Of a stretch of 42,450 nt of DNA, positions 1-10,626 are shown in pieces. Each line of letters starts with the position of its first letter. Within the stretch, counting starts at the first letter, position 1. Where the stretch lies: positions 362,724 to 405,173 of the forward strand of contig NW_019774892.1 in NCBI RefSeq assembly GCF_001039355.2, written 5' to 3'. Under the pieces are notes generated by a model. That model worked only from the letters and a program-made list of their open reading frames with translations. It did no database searches and was not told the DNA's origin. This DNA is from Lingula anatina (lineage: Eukaryota; Brachiopoda; Lingulata; Lingulida; Lingulidae). Both the position numbers and the translations under genes were made by a program.

Positions 1-2295
1 GAAACATTCTCACTGATTACAGAAAAATAAAAATTCCATAGGAAAACAAGATAAAACTGGTCATTCAACCAACCTACTGTTAAGTTTTCAACTTATTTAT
101 TCAAGCTTCTTTCTGATGGAAAATGATACCTATAAATAATGAATAAATGTCTAAAAATAATATTTAAAATATAAATCCATTAGCTATTCAATCTCTTGAG
201 TAAACACAGAGATTATTTGAGGCTTGTGATAGCAATTCAGCAAATCATTTTAGGCATTTTCTTGCCTAGTGGATAAAATGCTACAGTTGTACCAATCAAT
301 AAAGCTGCAATGATATGAATTTGGAAGAACCGTAGCATTAAGTACTTATTTCCCAGTATCACTCCACTAAACTGTTCATTCTTTTTAAAGAATCTTAAAA
401 GATTACAAATATCCTATTCTTCATGATATACAAGTAATGCATAGACATATAAACATAATTGCTTGCATGAATGTAGGGGCATCTGGTGCATGCACCATCT
501 CAGGTGCATGTTTTGCATGATATGTGGCATTACACAAGGGGCACTACATGTAGTCTCAAACAATAACAGCTGCCTATAAACACTTCTATGTAGCAATATG
601 GCTTAATAATCAGTCCAGTATTTATTGCTGGTGTGCAAAAGATGTTAATGGTTAAAATATCTGGACTGAAGGGCTAGGTGCTACAATATACTGCTGCCAG
701 TTAGGTTCAGTAACACATTTTTATTTTATTTGCCTTAACAAATAACAGCGTAATAAATTACAAATTCGTTCTAAAACACAAAAAAAAACATAGTTCAAAT
801 TCAAATTCCTTCTTACCTGTAGCCTTTATACTGCAGTGGTATTTCATCAGAATAGTTGTAGCTGGGTCCAGAGGAATCCATGGATATATATATATTATGG
901 TTTACACAACACCTGATGCCCTCAGTCTCTCAACTGCCTGCAAGAAATGTAAACAAATGTTTTCCAAGTGTTAATAAATGTTCTAATCTACACTTTCTAG
1001 GGATCCAATTACTTGTGGTGACAGCTTCAAAGAGCGAAAGGGACACAGATGTTTCTTGCTTGATGAGTGAAAGCATATCTGCTCTTTGAGATGTGAAGCA
1101 ACTTACCAACTTAAATGGCTCAATCTGCCTTGTTTCCGAGGCTTCTACTAGCATCTGACAAAGCCATCCTATCTCTACTGTAATTTATGTAAATTTTATG
1201 ATATTCTGACTTTTCAAATGGATTTTTTCAATTGCCTTCTGAACATACTAGTACCAAAGCCTACAGCTAGGGTGCACATGAAGACTGCAGTGATATAATT
1301 TATGTTGCTAATAAAGTCATAGAATATTTAGCTTATATACCCTGTAGTTTGTTTAAATCTTCTGCAATACCAATATTAGACAGCATAGAAAGGTTTTTCC
1401 TTGTGCGTAATCCTTAATCCTTACAAAACTTAATTACTTTTTGTCATCAACAAGACCTGCATGTAGTATAGTCTTACATGTACATCAGATAACAAGAAAG
1501 ACAAAAAAGAACAAAAAATTTCCCAAATCCTATATCCTTAAAAATGCCTTTTAACCAGTGACAATACTGGATGTTTTATTTACATAAGAATGGTGTTTAT
1601 ATTACCTCATCCTAGTGGCCAACGACTGCTTGTCTTTCCATCAGATGATCTGGAAATTTTTAATTCAGTTTAATTTGGCACAAAACAAAAAGCAGGGATT
1701 GCTGAAAAAGCCCATGACTCCTAACACTTGCAATTTTCCAAGACTGTTATATTGCCATTGGCTCCACAGGGCTTTTACCTTTTCATTAGATTACAACTCA
1801 AAGAGATAATGTGTCTCTTAATGGGTATCTGAATGTAATCATCTTGACAAGGATGATAATGCAAATGCACATATTTCAAGCTACATGGTCTTTATATAAC
1901 AGAAAAATGGCAGAACATAATGAAATGTGGGCATGCAAAGGCAGCAGATTGTCAAGAGAAAGTGATACAAGTCTCTTTGAAAAATAAAGGTTCTGTTGCC
2001 ATTTCAGACTGCATAAGAAACATCCATGGAAAAAAATTGATATTTTCTTGAATAAAGTTACTCATAATCTACACAAGTATTTTAGTGAACATTGCTGCAC
2101 AAGTATTTCAGTGAACAAAGCTGTTGAATATAATATTGATTCCTAAGCATTTTTAAAAAATTGCCATACACAACCAGTTTCAGTACAAAAAATACTGTTT
2201 GGCACAAACCATCCATTTTTTTTTCACTTAAGTACAGGATTTGCATTATTCTATGTAATCAAGTTCAAATGGGTCAACCACAATTATCATGGGCA
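1..2295. other. Intergenic, no gene recognised
   Basis: AT-rich sequence with stops in all frames. The open frames present are short, lack any recognisable family pattern and have no convincing splice context. I see no transposon ends here. A partial tandem duplication of about 25 bp (acaagtattt-agtgaac) sits near 2070-2120. A distant exon or a UTR of a gene lying to the left cannot be excluded. Confidence 0.6.
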
Positions 2296-2296
2296 G

Positions 2297-2331
2297 TACC
2301 AAGGAGTTATAACATAACTCCTTGGCGGTAC
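2297..2331. repeat. Small perfect foldback
   Basis: A short inverted repeat in which caaggagttat is followed after three bases by its exact complement, with flanking bases (tacc / ggcggta) partly extending the pairing. It is too small to be a transposon. It could be a relic of a foldback element end or a chance cruciform. Confidence 0.7.
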
Positions 2332-2475
2332 TTACAATGGTTCTACATAGCAAAATGTAAGTGGCTGATTTAGAGGGGTTCAGCCGAACACCCCCTGGCT
2401 AAATGCTCAATTAAGATATAATGTTCACTTTTTTAGAACCCTTCTCCTCTCTTTAAAAGTCAAGTTTCCTATATC

Positions 2476-2733
2476 TCAAATTTGTCCTAAGGATATTTTA
2501 TCAATGTATGTATTTCATTCAGTAGATCTGGTGCTGGTTGTCAGCACTACATTGATTATTATCTCTCCTGACTGAATTCTCAAAACGTAATATACAAATT
2601 TTTAAAAAATCAAACCCTTAATTAAAGTTGGGTTTGTTTATTTTTCAAACTTGTCCAAAGAATTCTTTATTACTGTATGCATTTCATTTTGTGGATCTGG
2701 TGCTGGTTGTCAGCATTACTTCGATTACTATCT
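2476..2733 (+). repeat. Diverged direct duplication, two copies about 168 bp apart
   Basis: The stretch 2476-2564 recurs at 2644-2733 with clear similarity: both contain atttcatt, then gatctggtgctggttgtcag, then a variant of cattgattattatct. The spacer is AT-rich. It is an old segmental or tandem duplication and has no coding potential that I can see. Confidence 0.75.
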
Positions 2734-3031
2734 TATAAAGAAGTGATACAGTTTACACACACACTTAGTGAAGAGTTTTTAAACGGTTGCTCTTATAATG
2801 TCACCCGACCCATTTTGGATGGTCACTCATGTTGGACACTTCTCATTAATTTTCCTGGTTTTCCAAATGCAAACTTCATTTGATAAGACTAAGTGTGCAT
2901 GATAAGCAAAGCATTTTTTCTGTCACACAAGTTATTGCTTTTTTTACTTCATACATGGATCATAAAAGTAAAATAAAATTAGGTGAGCCAGCTCAAATAG
3001 AAATTCAGTTTTCAAGTCAGGCTTTCACTTT

Positions 3032-3255
3032 CACCCCATTTCCATAGATTTTTAGATCGATCTATCCCTGTGGGGAGTCACTAGATTACTGTCAGCTTGG
3101 CCGGCTTAAGCGTCTGTCCCGCCTACTAAAAGCTGTAAGGGGGTAATTAACTATGGTGCCCGCTCGGCTGACTGCAATTTAGCGTGAACCCCCAGGGAGT
3201 TAGGTCGATCTAAATCTTAATCTCTAGATCGATCTAAATCTCTGGGAAAGCACCC
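3032..3255. mobile_element. Palindromic MITE-like element, TAGATCGATC family, copy A
   Basis: Both ends carry an inverted repeat (ccatttccatagatttttag at the left, the complement of ctttcccagagatttag at the right), each followed inward by tagatcgatc. The two arms are similar for most of their length: one reads ccctgtggggagtca-ctagattactgtcagc, the other is the complement of actccctgggggttcacgctaaattgcagtcagc. The whole unit could therefore fold into a hairpin around a centre containing gtaattaacta. TTT occurs on both sides and may be a 3-bp target duplication. It has no coding capacity, so it would need a transposase in trans. Confidence 0.85.
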
Positions 3256-5137
3256 TTTAATACTGTCCACCAGCTTGCTTCCTACTGAGCAGCGTTTGAT
3301 CTGTATTTCTTAGCTTTTTCTTTAAACAAGTATTCAGACAACAAAAGCTCTAGATATTATAAACATTTGACAAACATATTTCAAAATGAGTGCCAGTTGA
3401 GTTTCCACTGTTGATCATATGACCATTTCCACACATGGAAAAGGCCTACATTATTTGGTAATGCACACATGGCAGTTGCTGCGATTCACAATGGAGTGCC
3501 TTTTGTCACACAGAATAAATCCTATTTGCTAAGTTAAACTAGAAAAGTAAATTTATATATAGATACTAAATCAGTGGGCAGTAAATTTATAGATAGTAAA
3601 TCAGGATTTTTACATATAATCAGGAAACACGATCCTTATGAAAATCAAATCAATTCATCTGAGATCTATAAATAATCTACAAAAAAATTTTAAGCAAAAA
3701 TCTCTTAAAATTGTGACATCTATCACAGAATAAAAAAAATGACCACAAACAAGCTTATAAACAAATGCACACATGAGCAAACCAATAGATCTGCAATTTT
3801 TTTTGCAAGTAATAAGCAATGATACTTACTAGTACGTACTTCACCTAATGAGAGTTACTGTACCTTGTGTTCTGATGGTTCTGACTGCACTATGACACCT
3901 GCCCTATTGCCAGTCAATGTAAGACTGTAAGACATGTACATATTAGGAAGTACATGAATGCCTTAACACAACTGTGTTCTACTGTATGTGTTTACCATCT
4001 GCATTTAGAGACATGCTAACAAATTGTCTTCAAGATCTTGTCATATACCTCACGAACTGAAATTTTACACTGGCTAATTCCCAGCTCTAATCATGCTAAT
4101 ACAACATGTATTATCTCTACGTCTCTGGATGATATAATTAGTATTATTGTACTTATGATTAAGCGGATATAAGGAATAAATATTTTTCCTGATCATTATA
4201 TATGAGTATAATAGACAAGATGTAAACTATCACAGGGAAAGCATGTTTTAAAACTGTAGCTACATGTACCTGTATGCCAGTCTTAATTCTAGCTTACACT
4301 GTATTTCCTTTGATAATAAACATCAGCTGCATGACTATATAACAATGTCAAGCCTCAAAATGCAATAATTTAAATATTAGTTATCTTATATATTTCTACT
4401 CAGAACTGCAAAACATAAATAAAAATAAATAATAAATAAATAAAATACAATTATAAATTATCAACTAAGTAAGATATAATATATGGCAGTTTTTACAAAA
4501 ATCATATAAACTACATACTGGGTAGGCCACATTAAAAATCTTAGGTCTAGACCTAAGTCCATGAGACCACAGAGCCAATCTTGAAAAACTGGCATGTACA
4601 TTACATGCAGTTACTAAGTAACCAAACAGAAGTCTTAAAATGTGAAATTGTTAATCCAAAAAGTATGATAATTTTGTTAAAAACAACCTCATATATATTT
4701 TGTATACCCTGATGCTTACCCTTCATGAAACCATAGTTGATCAATGTGCTTGAACAAAAGCAAAGTCACTAAGGCTAATGTCTGACCACAAAGAAACATA
4801 TAATCTAATCATTGCTGCCACGGATGCATGACCATGGTTACAAACCCACCAGGCATCACATCTAAAAACTGCCACAGCCAAGTTGGTAAGGTGATTATCA
4901 GCACTACAATCTAACATAACAGCCACATTATATGGCACAAAGAAATCATTTATGATGTAAGATATCTGTACCAATTATTAAAGATGTTTTTATTGGTACT
5001 GATGCTCTTAACTGTATGTTTAACGAAACAAAATTTAATTATACAACTGAATGGGACTCAATGTGGCACATTAGCCATGAGTAGCATGTTAATATGTGTA
5101 CATCCATGCATGCATGCCTTCAAAGACAGCATTCAGT
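3256..5137. other. Intergenic, no gene recognised
   Basis: AT-rich DNA with small local repeats (for example two tandem agatactaaatcag-like units near 3555-3605, and an aataaataaataa run near 4420-4445). No open frame here resembles a known protein. Confidence 0.6.
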
Positions 5138-5302
5138 TTCACACATCCCATACTAGCTGGGTCAGTCGAACTCTGCAGGGGATTCTTGCTAAAGTTCAAT
5201 CAGTAGAATCAGCTTGTCTGACATGCTTCCTCAAGCAGCTAGGGGTAATTAACTATCGTGTGCTGATAAAGTTGGACTGACCCAGATCGTACAATGTGTG
5301 AA
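5138..5302. mobile_element. Divergent relative of the palindromic element family (copy X)
   Basis: The ends are ttcacacat and its complement atgtgtgaa, followed inward by gctgggtcagtc and its complement gactgaccca. The centre (agctaggggtaattaactatcgtg) and the left arm (ggggattcttgctaaagttcaatcag) clearly match the interiors of the TAGATCGATC elements, but the terminal 30 bp are different. It is a diverged member or a separate subfamily with exchanged ends. The 98-codon open frame over it is a by-product. Confidence 0.65.
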
Positions 5303-5473
5303 TCCAAATGACCCTTTGTTTCAAGGTTTAAATCATCTAGTTGGTTGTGCAAAAGGTATCATGCTACCCTCTACCAGGGCCACAGATTGAGTAATTCATG
5401 GCAAATTTTTAAACTGTGACCCTGTGGTGAAAACTCAAGGATAATTACGTGTAGGGTTGGTAATAGAGGGTAC

Positions 5474-5514
5474 TGGAGGAGACAGGATTGTGCCTGAGGA
5501 GACAGGATTGTGCC
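5474..5514 (+). repeat. Tandem 20-bp unit, two copies
   Basis: The unit tgaggagacaggattgtgcc is present twice in succession (tg-ga variant, then exact). It is a minor sequence duplication. Confidence 0.8.
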
Positions 5515-6179
5515 AGAAGTGTGATGTCATGTGACGTCAAGTGGTGTAAGATGTGAAGCTGAGTGGTCATTTTTAGCTGGAGGTGAACAGGAATGAAGAT
5601 GTGGGCTCAGAGAAAAAAGCAGTTTTTCTAACAACATAGATAACATTTTTCTTTTGGTATTTTGGGCAGAAAATACTTGTAGAAATATTAGGTACATTAT
5701 ATGAAAATGTGCTACGATACTTTTAGGTGCAAAATCGTGCTTAATTTGCAATCAATTTGTTTTGAATTATATTTGTTCTGAAACATCCTTATAATTGCAG
5801 CACATACCATAAAACACCCAAAAATAATAAGACATGGGCATATCAGATTACATTCATGCAAAAATTCCACATGACAACAATTTATAGCCTCGCAGGAATT
5901 CTTTTCCCATGACGCTCTTTGTTGCACTGTTGGTCGATGCAGCATATATTTGATTTGCTGTACTCGATATAGCTGTCACCTTGATCAGTCAATGAAACTA
6001 GAAAACCACAGACAATGACTTTAAAACACCACACCAGTCTACCATGATAAAAAAGGAAGAGAAAGGACCTACACTGGGTAAGTATTTTTTAGAAGTTTTT
6101 AATAAAAACCGCCATATGTATATGGCAAGCGTTCCTTAAACAAAATGCGTCAACCCACAATAAAAATAGAAATTAAATA
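5515..6179. other. Intergenic flank of the LTR element
   Basis: No gene is seen. A short palindrome, gccatatgtatatggc, lies near 6110-6126. The last bases supply the left GAAAT target duplication of the retrotransposon (6180-6184). Confidence 0.6.
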
Positions 6180-6184
6180 GAAAT

Positions 6185-6325
6185 TGTTGTATCCAATGCA
6201 TGTGGCTGCCGATTGGTCGCGTCTTGACCATGGCCACCACCTGGTGAATGACGTGGTAATAAATGAAAGTATATGGAAGAAGCACATGGCGAGTTCAATT
6301 GAGTTATGTTAAACCGGTCATAACA
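6185..6325 (+). repeat. 5' LTR (141 bp)
   Basis: Begins TGTTG and ends AACA, with the usual TG...CA boundaries. It is identical to the 3' copy except for one C/T difference. It is very short for a gypsy LTR but still contains a possible TATA-like tatatggaag segment and an aataaatgaa signal. Transcription start and polyadenylation probably both lie within it. Confidence 0.95.
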
Positions 6326-6345
6326 TTGGCGACGAGGACGGGATA
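6326..6345 (+). promoter_or_regulatory. Primer binding site, tRNA-Ser(GCU)-like
   Basis: One base after the LTR the sequence reads tggcgacgaggacgggat. This is the complement of the 3' end of animal tRNA-Ser(GCU), including CCA, with at most one change from the vertebrate tRNA that I remember. Mag-group gypsy elements are known to use tRNA-Ser, which fits the protein classification. Confidence 0.8.
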
Positions 6346-6362
6346 GAAATAGAAATACTAAC

Positions 6363-9047
6363 ATGGCACAGGGAGAACCGCCGATTCAATACATCCACGT
6401 GGCAGGAANGAGGATACCCAATCAAGGCATGAAAAGAAGTCGCTGTGTACAAGCACCGATAATTGAAGACTTCACTTACCATTTACGTGACTGCAGTATA
6501 TACAGCAAACTTGATTTGAGATCCGGGTACCATCAGTTGAGTATTGATGAGGAATCCAGGAAGCTAGCCACATTCAGCACACCTTGGGGGAACTACCGTC
6601 CAAAGCGATTGATATTTGGAGCAAAAAGCTCACAAGACGTGTTTGATGAGACCATGTTAAGAATTTTTGGTGACATACCTAACTGTTTGAACCAAAGAGA
6701 CGATATTTTAATCGGAGGGAGAGATACGAAAGAACACAATGACACACTTAAAACAGTATTAAACAGAGCAAGAGAGTTCGGCATTACATTCAACTTAGAG
6801 AAGTGTGAATTTGCCCAGGAAGAAATATCGTTCTTTGGACATGTGTTTACAGGCAAGGGACTGAAAGCGGATCCCAGCAAGGTGAGAGCAGTAAAAGAAT
6901 GCAGCCCACCAGAAAATAAAGCAGAAGTTCGCAGTTTCCTTGGAATGTGCGGCTACCTAGCCAGCTTTATAGAGGATTATGCGTCTCTGACTGCTCCTTT
7001 AAGAGAACTGACGAAGGAAGATGTGAAATTCCGTTGGCAAGATGAGGAAAAAGAAGCCTTTGAGAAATTAAAACAAGCTATCGGCAGTAGCAAAACAATG
7101 GCCTTCTACGAACCAGGCAAACCAACAATTCTGAGAACAGAAGCCAGTTTCAATGAAGGGTTGTCAGCAGGACTGTTTCAAGAAACAGACAAAGGACTTC
7201 AACCCATTCAGTTCATAAGCAGAGCATTAACAGATACAGAAAAGAAGTATTCGCAAACTGAAAAGGACGCATTGGCCATAAGATGGGCAAAGAATAGGAT
7301 GAGAATATATCTACAGGGTGCACCAAAGTTCAAGATCATCACTGCACACAAACCACTAGTGCCCATGTTCAACAAAGTGCAAGCAAAATTGCCGCCGAGA
7401 ATAGAGAAATGGGTAATGGACTTACAAGATGTTGATTATGAAGTGGTATACGAGCCAGGGAAGAATGAAGCAGACCCACTCGATTATCTGTCCCGCCATC
7501 CACTGCCACAGACGGGTAGTGATAGTACAGAGAAGATGATCAAATGGATGGTCAAATCTGAAAATGCAGTGATTCTTGATGAGATAGCAGAAAAAACTCT
7601 CACTGACCCAATTCTTATCAAACTGGAAGGGAGAATATCAAAAGGAGATTGGAATCTGTACAGAAAAGATGAGGACATTCAACCATTTTGGCATATGAGA
7701 GACGAATTTAGTGTTATTGAAGGACTCATTTACAGAAATGACAGGATTTTAGTTCCAGAGAAACTTCAGGGAAAAGTTATCAAACTTGGTCACAAGCTTG
7801 GACATTTAGGGAAAACAAAGACCAAGAGAATGTTGGGAAGTAAGTACTGGTTCCAAGGGATGGACAGAATGATAGAAGATATATGTGATCAATGCTATGA
7901 ATGTAAAGTTGCAACAAAAGAAAATAAAGAAGAACCAATCAAACCAACGAAAATCCCTACAGAACCATGGCACAACGTGGCTATGGATTATGGGGGACCC
8001 TACCCCGATGGCCATTATAACTTGGTACTAGTTGACAAACGATCAAGATATCCAGTAGTAGAGACTGTGAAATCAACATCATTCAGTGACATAAAGGAAC
8101 CTCTTACTCACATATTTGCGACATATGGAACTCCAGTGATCTTAACAACAGATAATGGACCACCATTTAACAGCACAGAGTTTGCAGAGTTTGCCAAAGA
8201 ACAAGGTTTCACACACCACAGAGTAACACCTTTACATCCAAGAGCCAATGGAGAAGCGGAAGCATTTATGAAGATGATAAATAAAACAGAACAGATTTCC
8301 AACTTACAAGGGAAAAATGCAGTAGAGAGTAGAATCAGAATTCAAGAAATGCTGATTGCATACAGATCTACACCGCATCAAGCTACAGGAGTAACACCCT
8401 ATGAAGCAATGTGGAACAAACCAGTTAGAACAAGATTAGATTTTAAAGAACCAAACAAGACCAGAAATGAGAGAGATGAAATTATTGACAAAACAGACGA
8501 TAAATACAAACATAAATCCAGGATGAGAGAGAATGCGAACACTAAGAGAAATGCACTTATTACTGGTGATTATGTTCTAGTTAAGCAGAACAAAAGAAAC
8601 AAACTCACAACGCCATATGAACCGATATTTTACATTGTCATGGAAATACATGGTTCTCAAGTCACAGCCAGAAGAGTCACAGATGGAAGAACAATCTGCA
8701 GAGATGCAAGTCAATTCAAATTATGTAACAGTGTTATAAACACAGCAGATGACGTAATGACAATTCCAGCAGACTCATACTTGAAAGAAAGCACAAATGA
8801 GATGAGAATACAAGATGATGCATGTGAATTGCAACTGAGTGATAATACAGTGAAAAGTGACTTTGCAGCAATGGATACACAGGATATTCCAAACTTAGGT
8901 GATAATTTGATACATAATGAAAATTCAAATGAGGAGAAAATACCACAGCAACAGAAGAACAGGGATCATATTGATGAACCAATTAGCACTAGACCAAAGA
9001 GAACAATCAGAAAACCAGATTACTTAAAAGATTATATATTGAAGTGA
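6363..9047 (+). CDS. pol: Gypsy pol polyprotein, N-truncated (RT-RNase H-integrase)
   Basis: The 894-codon frame starts just after the primer site. Residues 1-15 are probably the original gag start, followed by X (from the N at 6409) and then directly by mid-RT sequence (RIPNQ...KR). RT motifs: KLDLRSGYHQ (about 49-58), RLIFG (82-86) and the catalytic box QRDD (111-114), a variant I associate with Mag-like elements. RNase H (about 250-375) has E260 where Asp is usual and ITAHKPL where a catalytic Asp is usual. Integrase has an HHCC zinc site (H477/H481, C508/C511), then D542, D597 and E633 with 35 residues between the last two (DD35E), then a PY-type motif near the tail. Without gag and protease it cannot form a particle alone. 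The reading frame is otherwise open to its stop, so the deletion is young or artefactual. Confidence 0.95.
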   Translation: MAQGEPPIQYIHVAGXRIPNQGMKRSRCVQAPIIEDFTYHLRDCSIYSKLDLRSGYHQLSIDEESRKLATFSTPWGNYRPKRLIFGAKSSQDVFDETMLRIFGDIPNCLNQRDDILIGGRDTKEHNDTLKTVLNRAREFGITFNLEKCEFAQEEISFFGHVFTGKGLKADPSKVRAVKECSPPENKAEVRSFLGMCGYLASFIEDYASLTAPLRELTKEDVKFRWQDEEKEAFEKLKQAIGSSKTMAFYEPGKPTILRTEASFNEGLSAGLFQETDKGLQPIQFISRALTDTEKKYSQTEKDALAIRWAKNRMRIYLQGAPKFKIITAHKPLVPMFNKVQAKLPPRIEKWVMDLQDVDYEVVYEPGKNEADPLDYLSRHPLPQTGSDSTEKMIKWMVKSENAVILDEIAEKTLTDPILIKLEGRISKGDWNLYRKDEDIQPFWHMRDEFSVIEGLIYRNDRILVPEKLQGKVIKLGHKLGHLGKTKTKRMLGSKYWFQGMDRMIEDICDQCYECKVATKENKEEPIKPTKIPTEPWHNVAMDYGGPYPDGHYNLVLVDKRSRYPVVETVKSTSFSDIKEPLTHIFATYGTPVILTTDNGPPFNSTEFAEFAKEQGFTHHRVTPLHPRANGEAEAFMKMINKTEQISNLQGKNAVESRIRIQEMLIAYRSTPHQATGVTPYEAMWNKPVRTRLDFKEPNKTRNERDEIIDKTDDKYKHKSRMRENANTKRNALITGDYVLVKQNKRNKLTTPYEPIFYIVMEIHGSQVTARRVTDGRTICRDASQFKLCNSVINTADDVMTIPADSYLKESTNEMRIQDDACELQLSDNTVKSDFAAMDTQDIPNLGDNLIHNENSNEEKIPQQQKNRDHIDEPISTRPKRTIRKPDYLKDYILK

Positions 9048-9060
9048 CAGATCATTAATA

Positions 9061-9176
9061 CATGTGTAATCAGGACGAAGGCGGATCGCTGTCCTGAGAG
9101 AAAAGAAAAAAAGATCTAAAATAATTTACTAGTACATGTGTAATCAGGATGAAGGCGGATCGCTGTCCTGAGGAAA
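9061..9176 (+). repeat. Two direct copies of a stem-loop motif in the element's 3' untranslated part
   Basis: A unit of about 42 bp (catgtgtaatcaggacgaag and onward) occurs at 9061 and again at 9135. Each contains caggac ... gtcctga, which can pair around a 14-nt loop carrying aaggcggatcg. The second copy has one substitution in the 5' stem (caggat). It lies between the pol stop and the purine tract, a place where RNA export or packaging elements are sometimes found. That role is inference only. Confidence 0.75.
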
Positions 9177-9390
9177 ACTTTTTAGATTTAGCTACCATGT
9201 AATTGACTTTAATTGACATTTGTTTTTAAGAATAGATATCAGAGCATACAGCACCTAAGATGTGTGACTGTGTTGACTTTACACAAAATGAAAAACTGAG
9301 AAATTCATCAGATCCAGATCATTTAAAGATTAATTGACACAGACTGTTTTTCATTTAAGTTTACATGTTAAAAAAAAAAAATAAAAATAA

Positions 9391-9403
9391 AGGCTGGGAG
9401 GAA
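9391..9403 (+). promoter_or_regulatory. Polypurine tract
   Basis: aggctgggaggaa lies directly before the 3' LTR, after an A-rich run. This is the expected position and composition for the plus-strand primer. Confidence 0.85.
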
Positions 9404-9544
9404 TGTTGTATCCAATGCATGTGGCTGCCGATTGGTCGCGTCTTGACCATGGCCACCACCTGGTGAATGACGTGGTAATAAATGAAAGTATATGGAAGAA
9501 GCACATGGCGAGTTCAATTGAGTTATGTTAAACTGGTCATAACA
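9404..9544 (+). repeat. 3' LTR (141 bp)
   Basis: Same length as the 5' LTR, with one difference (aactgg for aaccgg). It is followed by GAAAT, matching the base run before the 5' LTR. Confidence 0.95.
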
Positions 9545-9549
9545 GAAAT

Positions 9550-10274
9550 AGCGATCAGATTGCCCTCAAACAAACTGCCTCACCTTAATAGCCCATGATA
9601 CATCATCCAGCTATTTGTTTGTAACTCTCAGCCCAACATATGCATTAAATAATAATAAAAAAAAACACTTCAAAAGTTTCACATGGGCATGCTCAAAAGT
9701 CCATGGGAGTTGACCACCATTTTCAGTGTGATTTTGTTCAGAAATAATTTCCTCCAACATGCTCGATCAACTGGTTTAATTTTTTTGCAGGTGTTATTAT
9801 TTCCATGCCAGTATTAGACTTTACAGTTAAAAATGATAATGTACATACAGTGTTTAGTCCCTTTTTAGTTGGTAAATTTCATTCTCTTTCAAGTAACCAG
9901 TCCAGTTTGAAACTACACACACATAGGCATTGGGAGTGTGGGTAGTGCCTTTTTTCTCTAGTCATATCATTGTTATATAAGTGATAAAATACAAGCATGT
10001 ACATGATTACTTTTCCAATATGTACAGGATTTGCAAGTGACGTAGAGCTAGAAGTGGCTTGAAAATTATTACACCTGCTAAAAGTTCATATTAGCATTTT
10101 TCGAGGGAGAATGAAAAAATTGGCAGTCGAGTTCCAATCAAGGTGACAGCTGAGCATGTTCCTAACCAAGAGACTTGTTTCAGCAGACAGATAAGCAAAG
10201 ACAGGCTATGTAACAAGTGTTTAGCACATAGATGCTAGAGCTACTGCAGAGTGGAAACATTGTCCACTGCCTAA
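9550..10274. other. Intergenic, no gene recognised
   Basis: AT-rich DNA without recognisable coding, repeat-end or RNA structure. Confidence 0.6.
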
Positions 10275-10493
10275 GACTGGGTTCCCACAGATTTAGATCG
10301 ATCCATCTGGATTGACCTAACTCCTTGGGGATTCACTCTAAATTGCTGTCAGCTTCCAGGAGCTTAGCGCGCACAAAAGTTAATTACCCCTCACAGCTTT
10401 TAGTAGGTGGGACAGACACAGTCGGTTGCTGACAGCAATCTAGTGAGATTCCCCAGATAGATAGATCGATCTAAATATCTGTGGGAATGGTCT
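10275..10493. mobile_element. Palindromic MITE-like element, copy B
   Basis: Left end gactgggttcccacagattt, right end the complement of gagaccattcccacagatattt, both leading into tagatcgatc. The interior arms mirror one another (ctccttggggattcactcta versus the complement of tagtgagattccccag). Flanks are TAA at the left and AAA at the right, an imperfect 3-bp target duplication. The orientation of the centre (gttaattacccctcacagcttttagtagg) is opposite to copy A. Confidence 0.88.
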
Positions 10494-10540
10494 CAAAGCG
10501 TAGATTAAATTGCTTACAAATTTCCAAGAGACACAGGGTT

Positions 10541-10626
<86 letters not shown>
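10541..10626 (+). repeat. Compound microsatellite (CT)n(TA)n(T)n
   Basis: About 38 bp of CT, then about 31 bp of TA, then about 17 T (broken by one C just after). Three short open frames over it encode only Leu/Ser and Tyr/Ile runs and are not genes. Confidence 0.97.

Larger units (their letters stand above)
6185..9544 (+). mobile_element. Ty3/gypsy LTR retrotransposon (Mag-like), internally deleted
   Basis: This is a complete insertion unit. Two 141-bp LTRs (TGTTGT...ATAACA) are flanked by the 5-bp target duplication GAAAT at 6180-6184 and 9545-9549. By my comparison the LTRs differ at one position (accgg versus actgg near the 3' end), so the insertion is recent. A tRNA-type primer site follows the 5' LTR and a purine tract precedes the 3' LTR. 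The single open frame gives the rest of reverse transcriptase, RNase H and integrase. Gag, protease and the first RT motifs are absent, and an ambiguous N lies where they should be. At about 3.36 kb it is well short of an intact member of this group. It could only move with proteins supplied in trans, unless the deletion is an assembly collapse. Confidence 0.96.

Noticed and set aside
4984-5280. 98-codon plus-strand open frame
   Set aside because: Its 3' half lies over a palindromic repeat and it resembles no protein family. No splice or promoter context.
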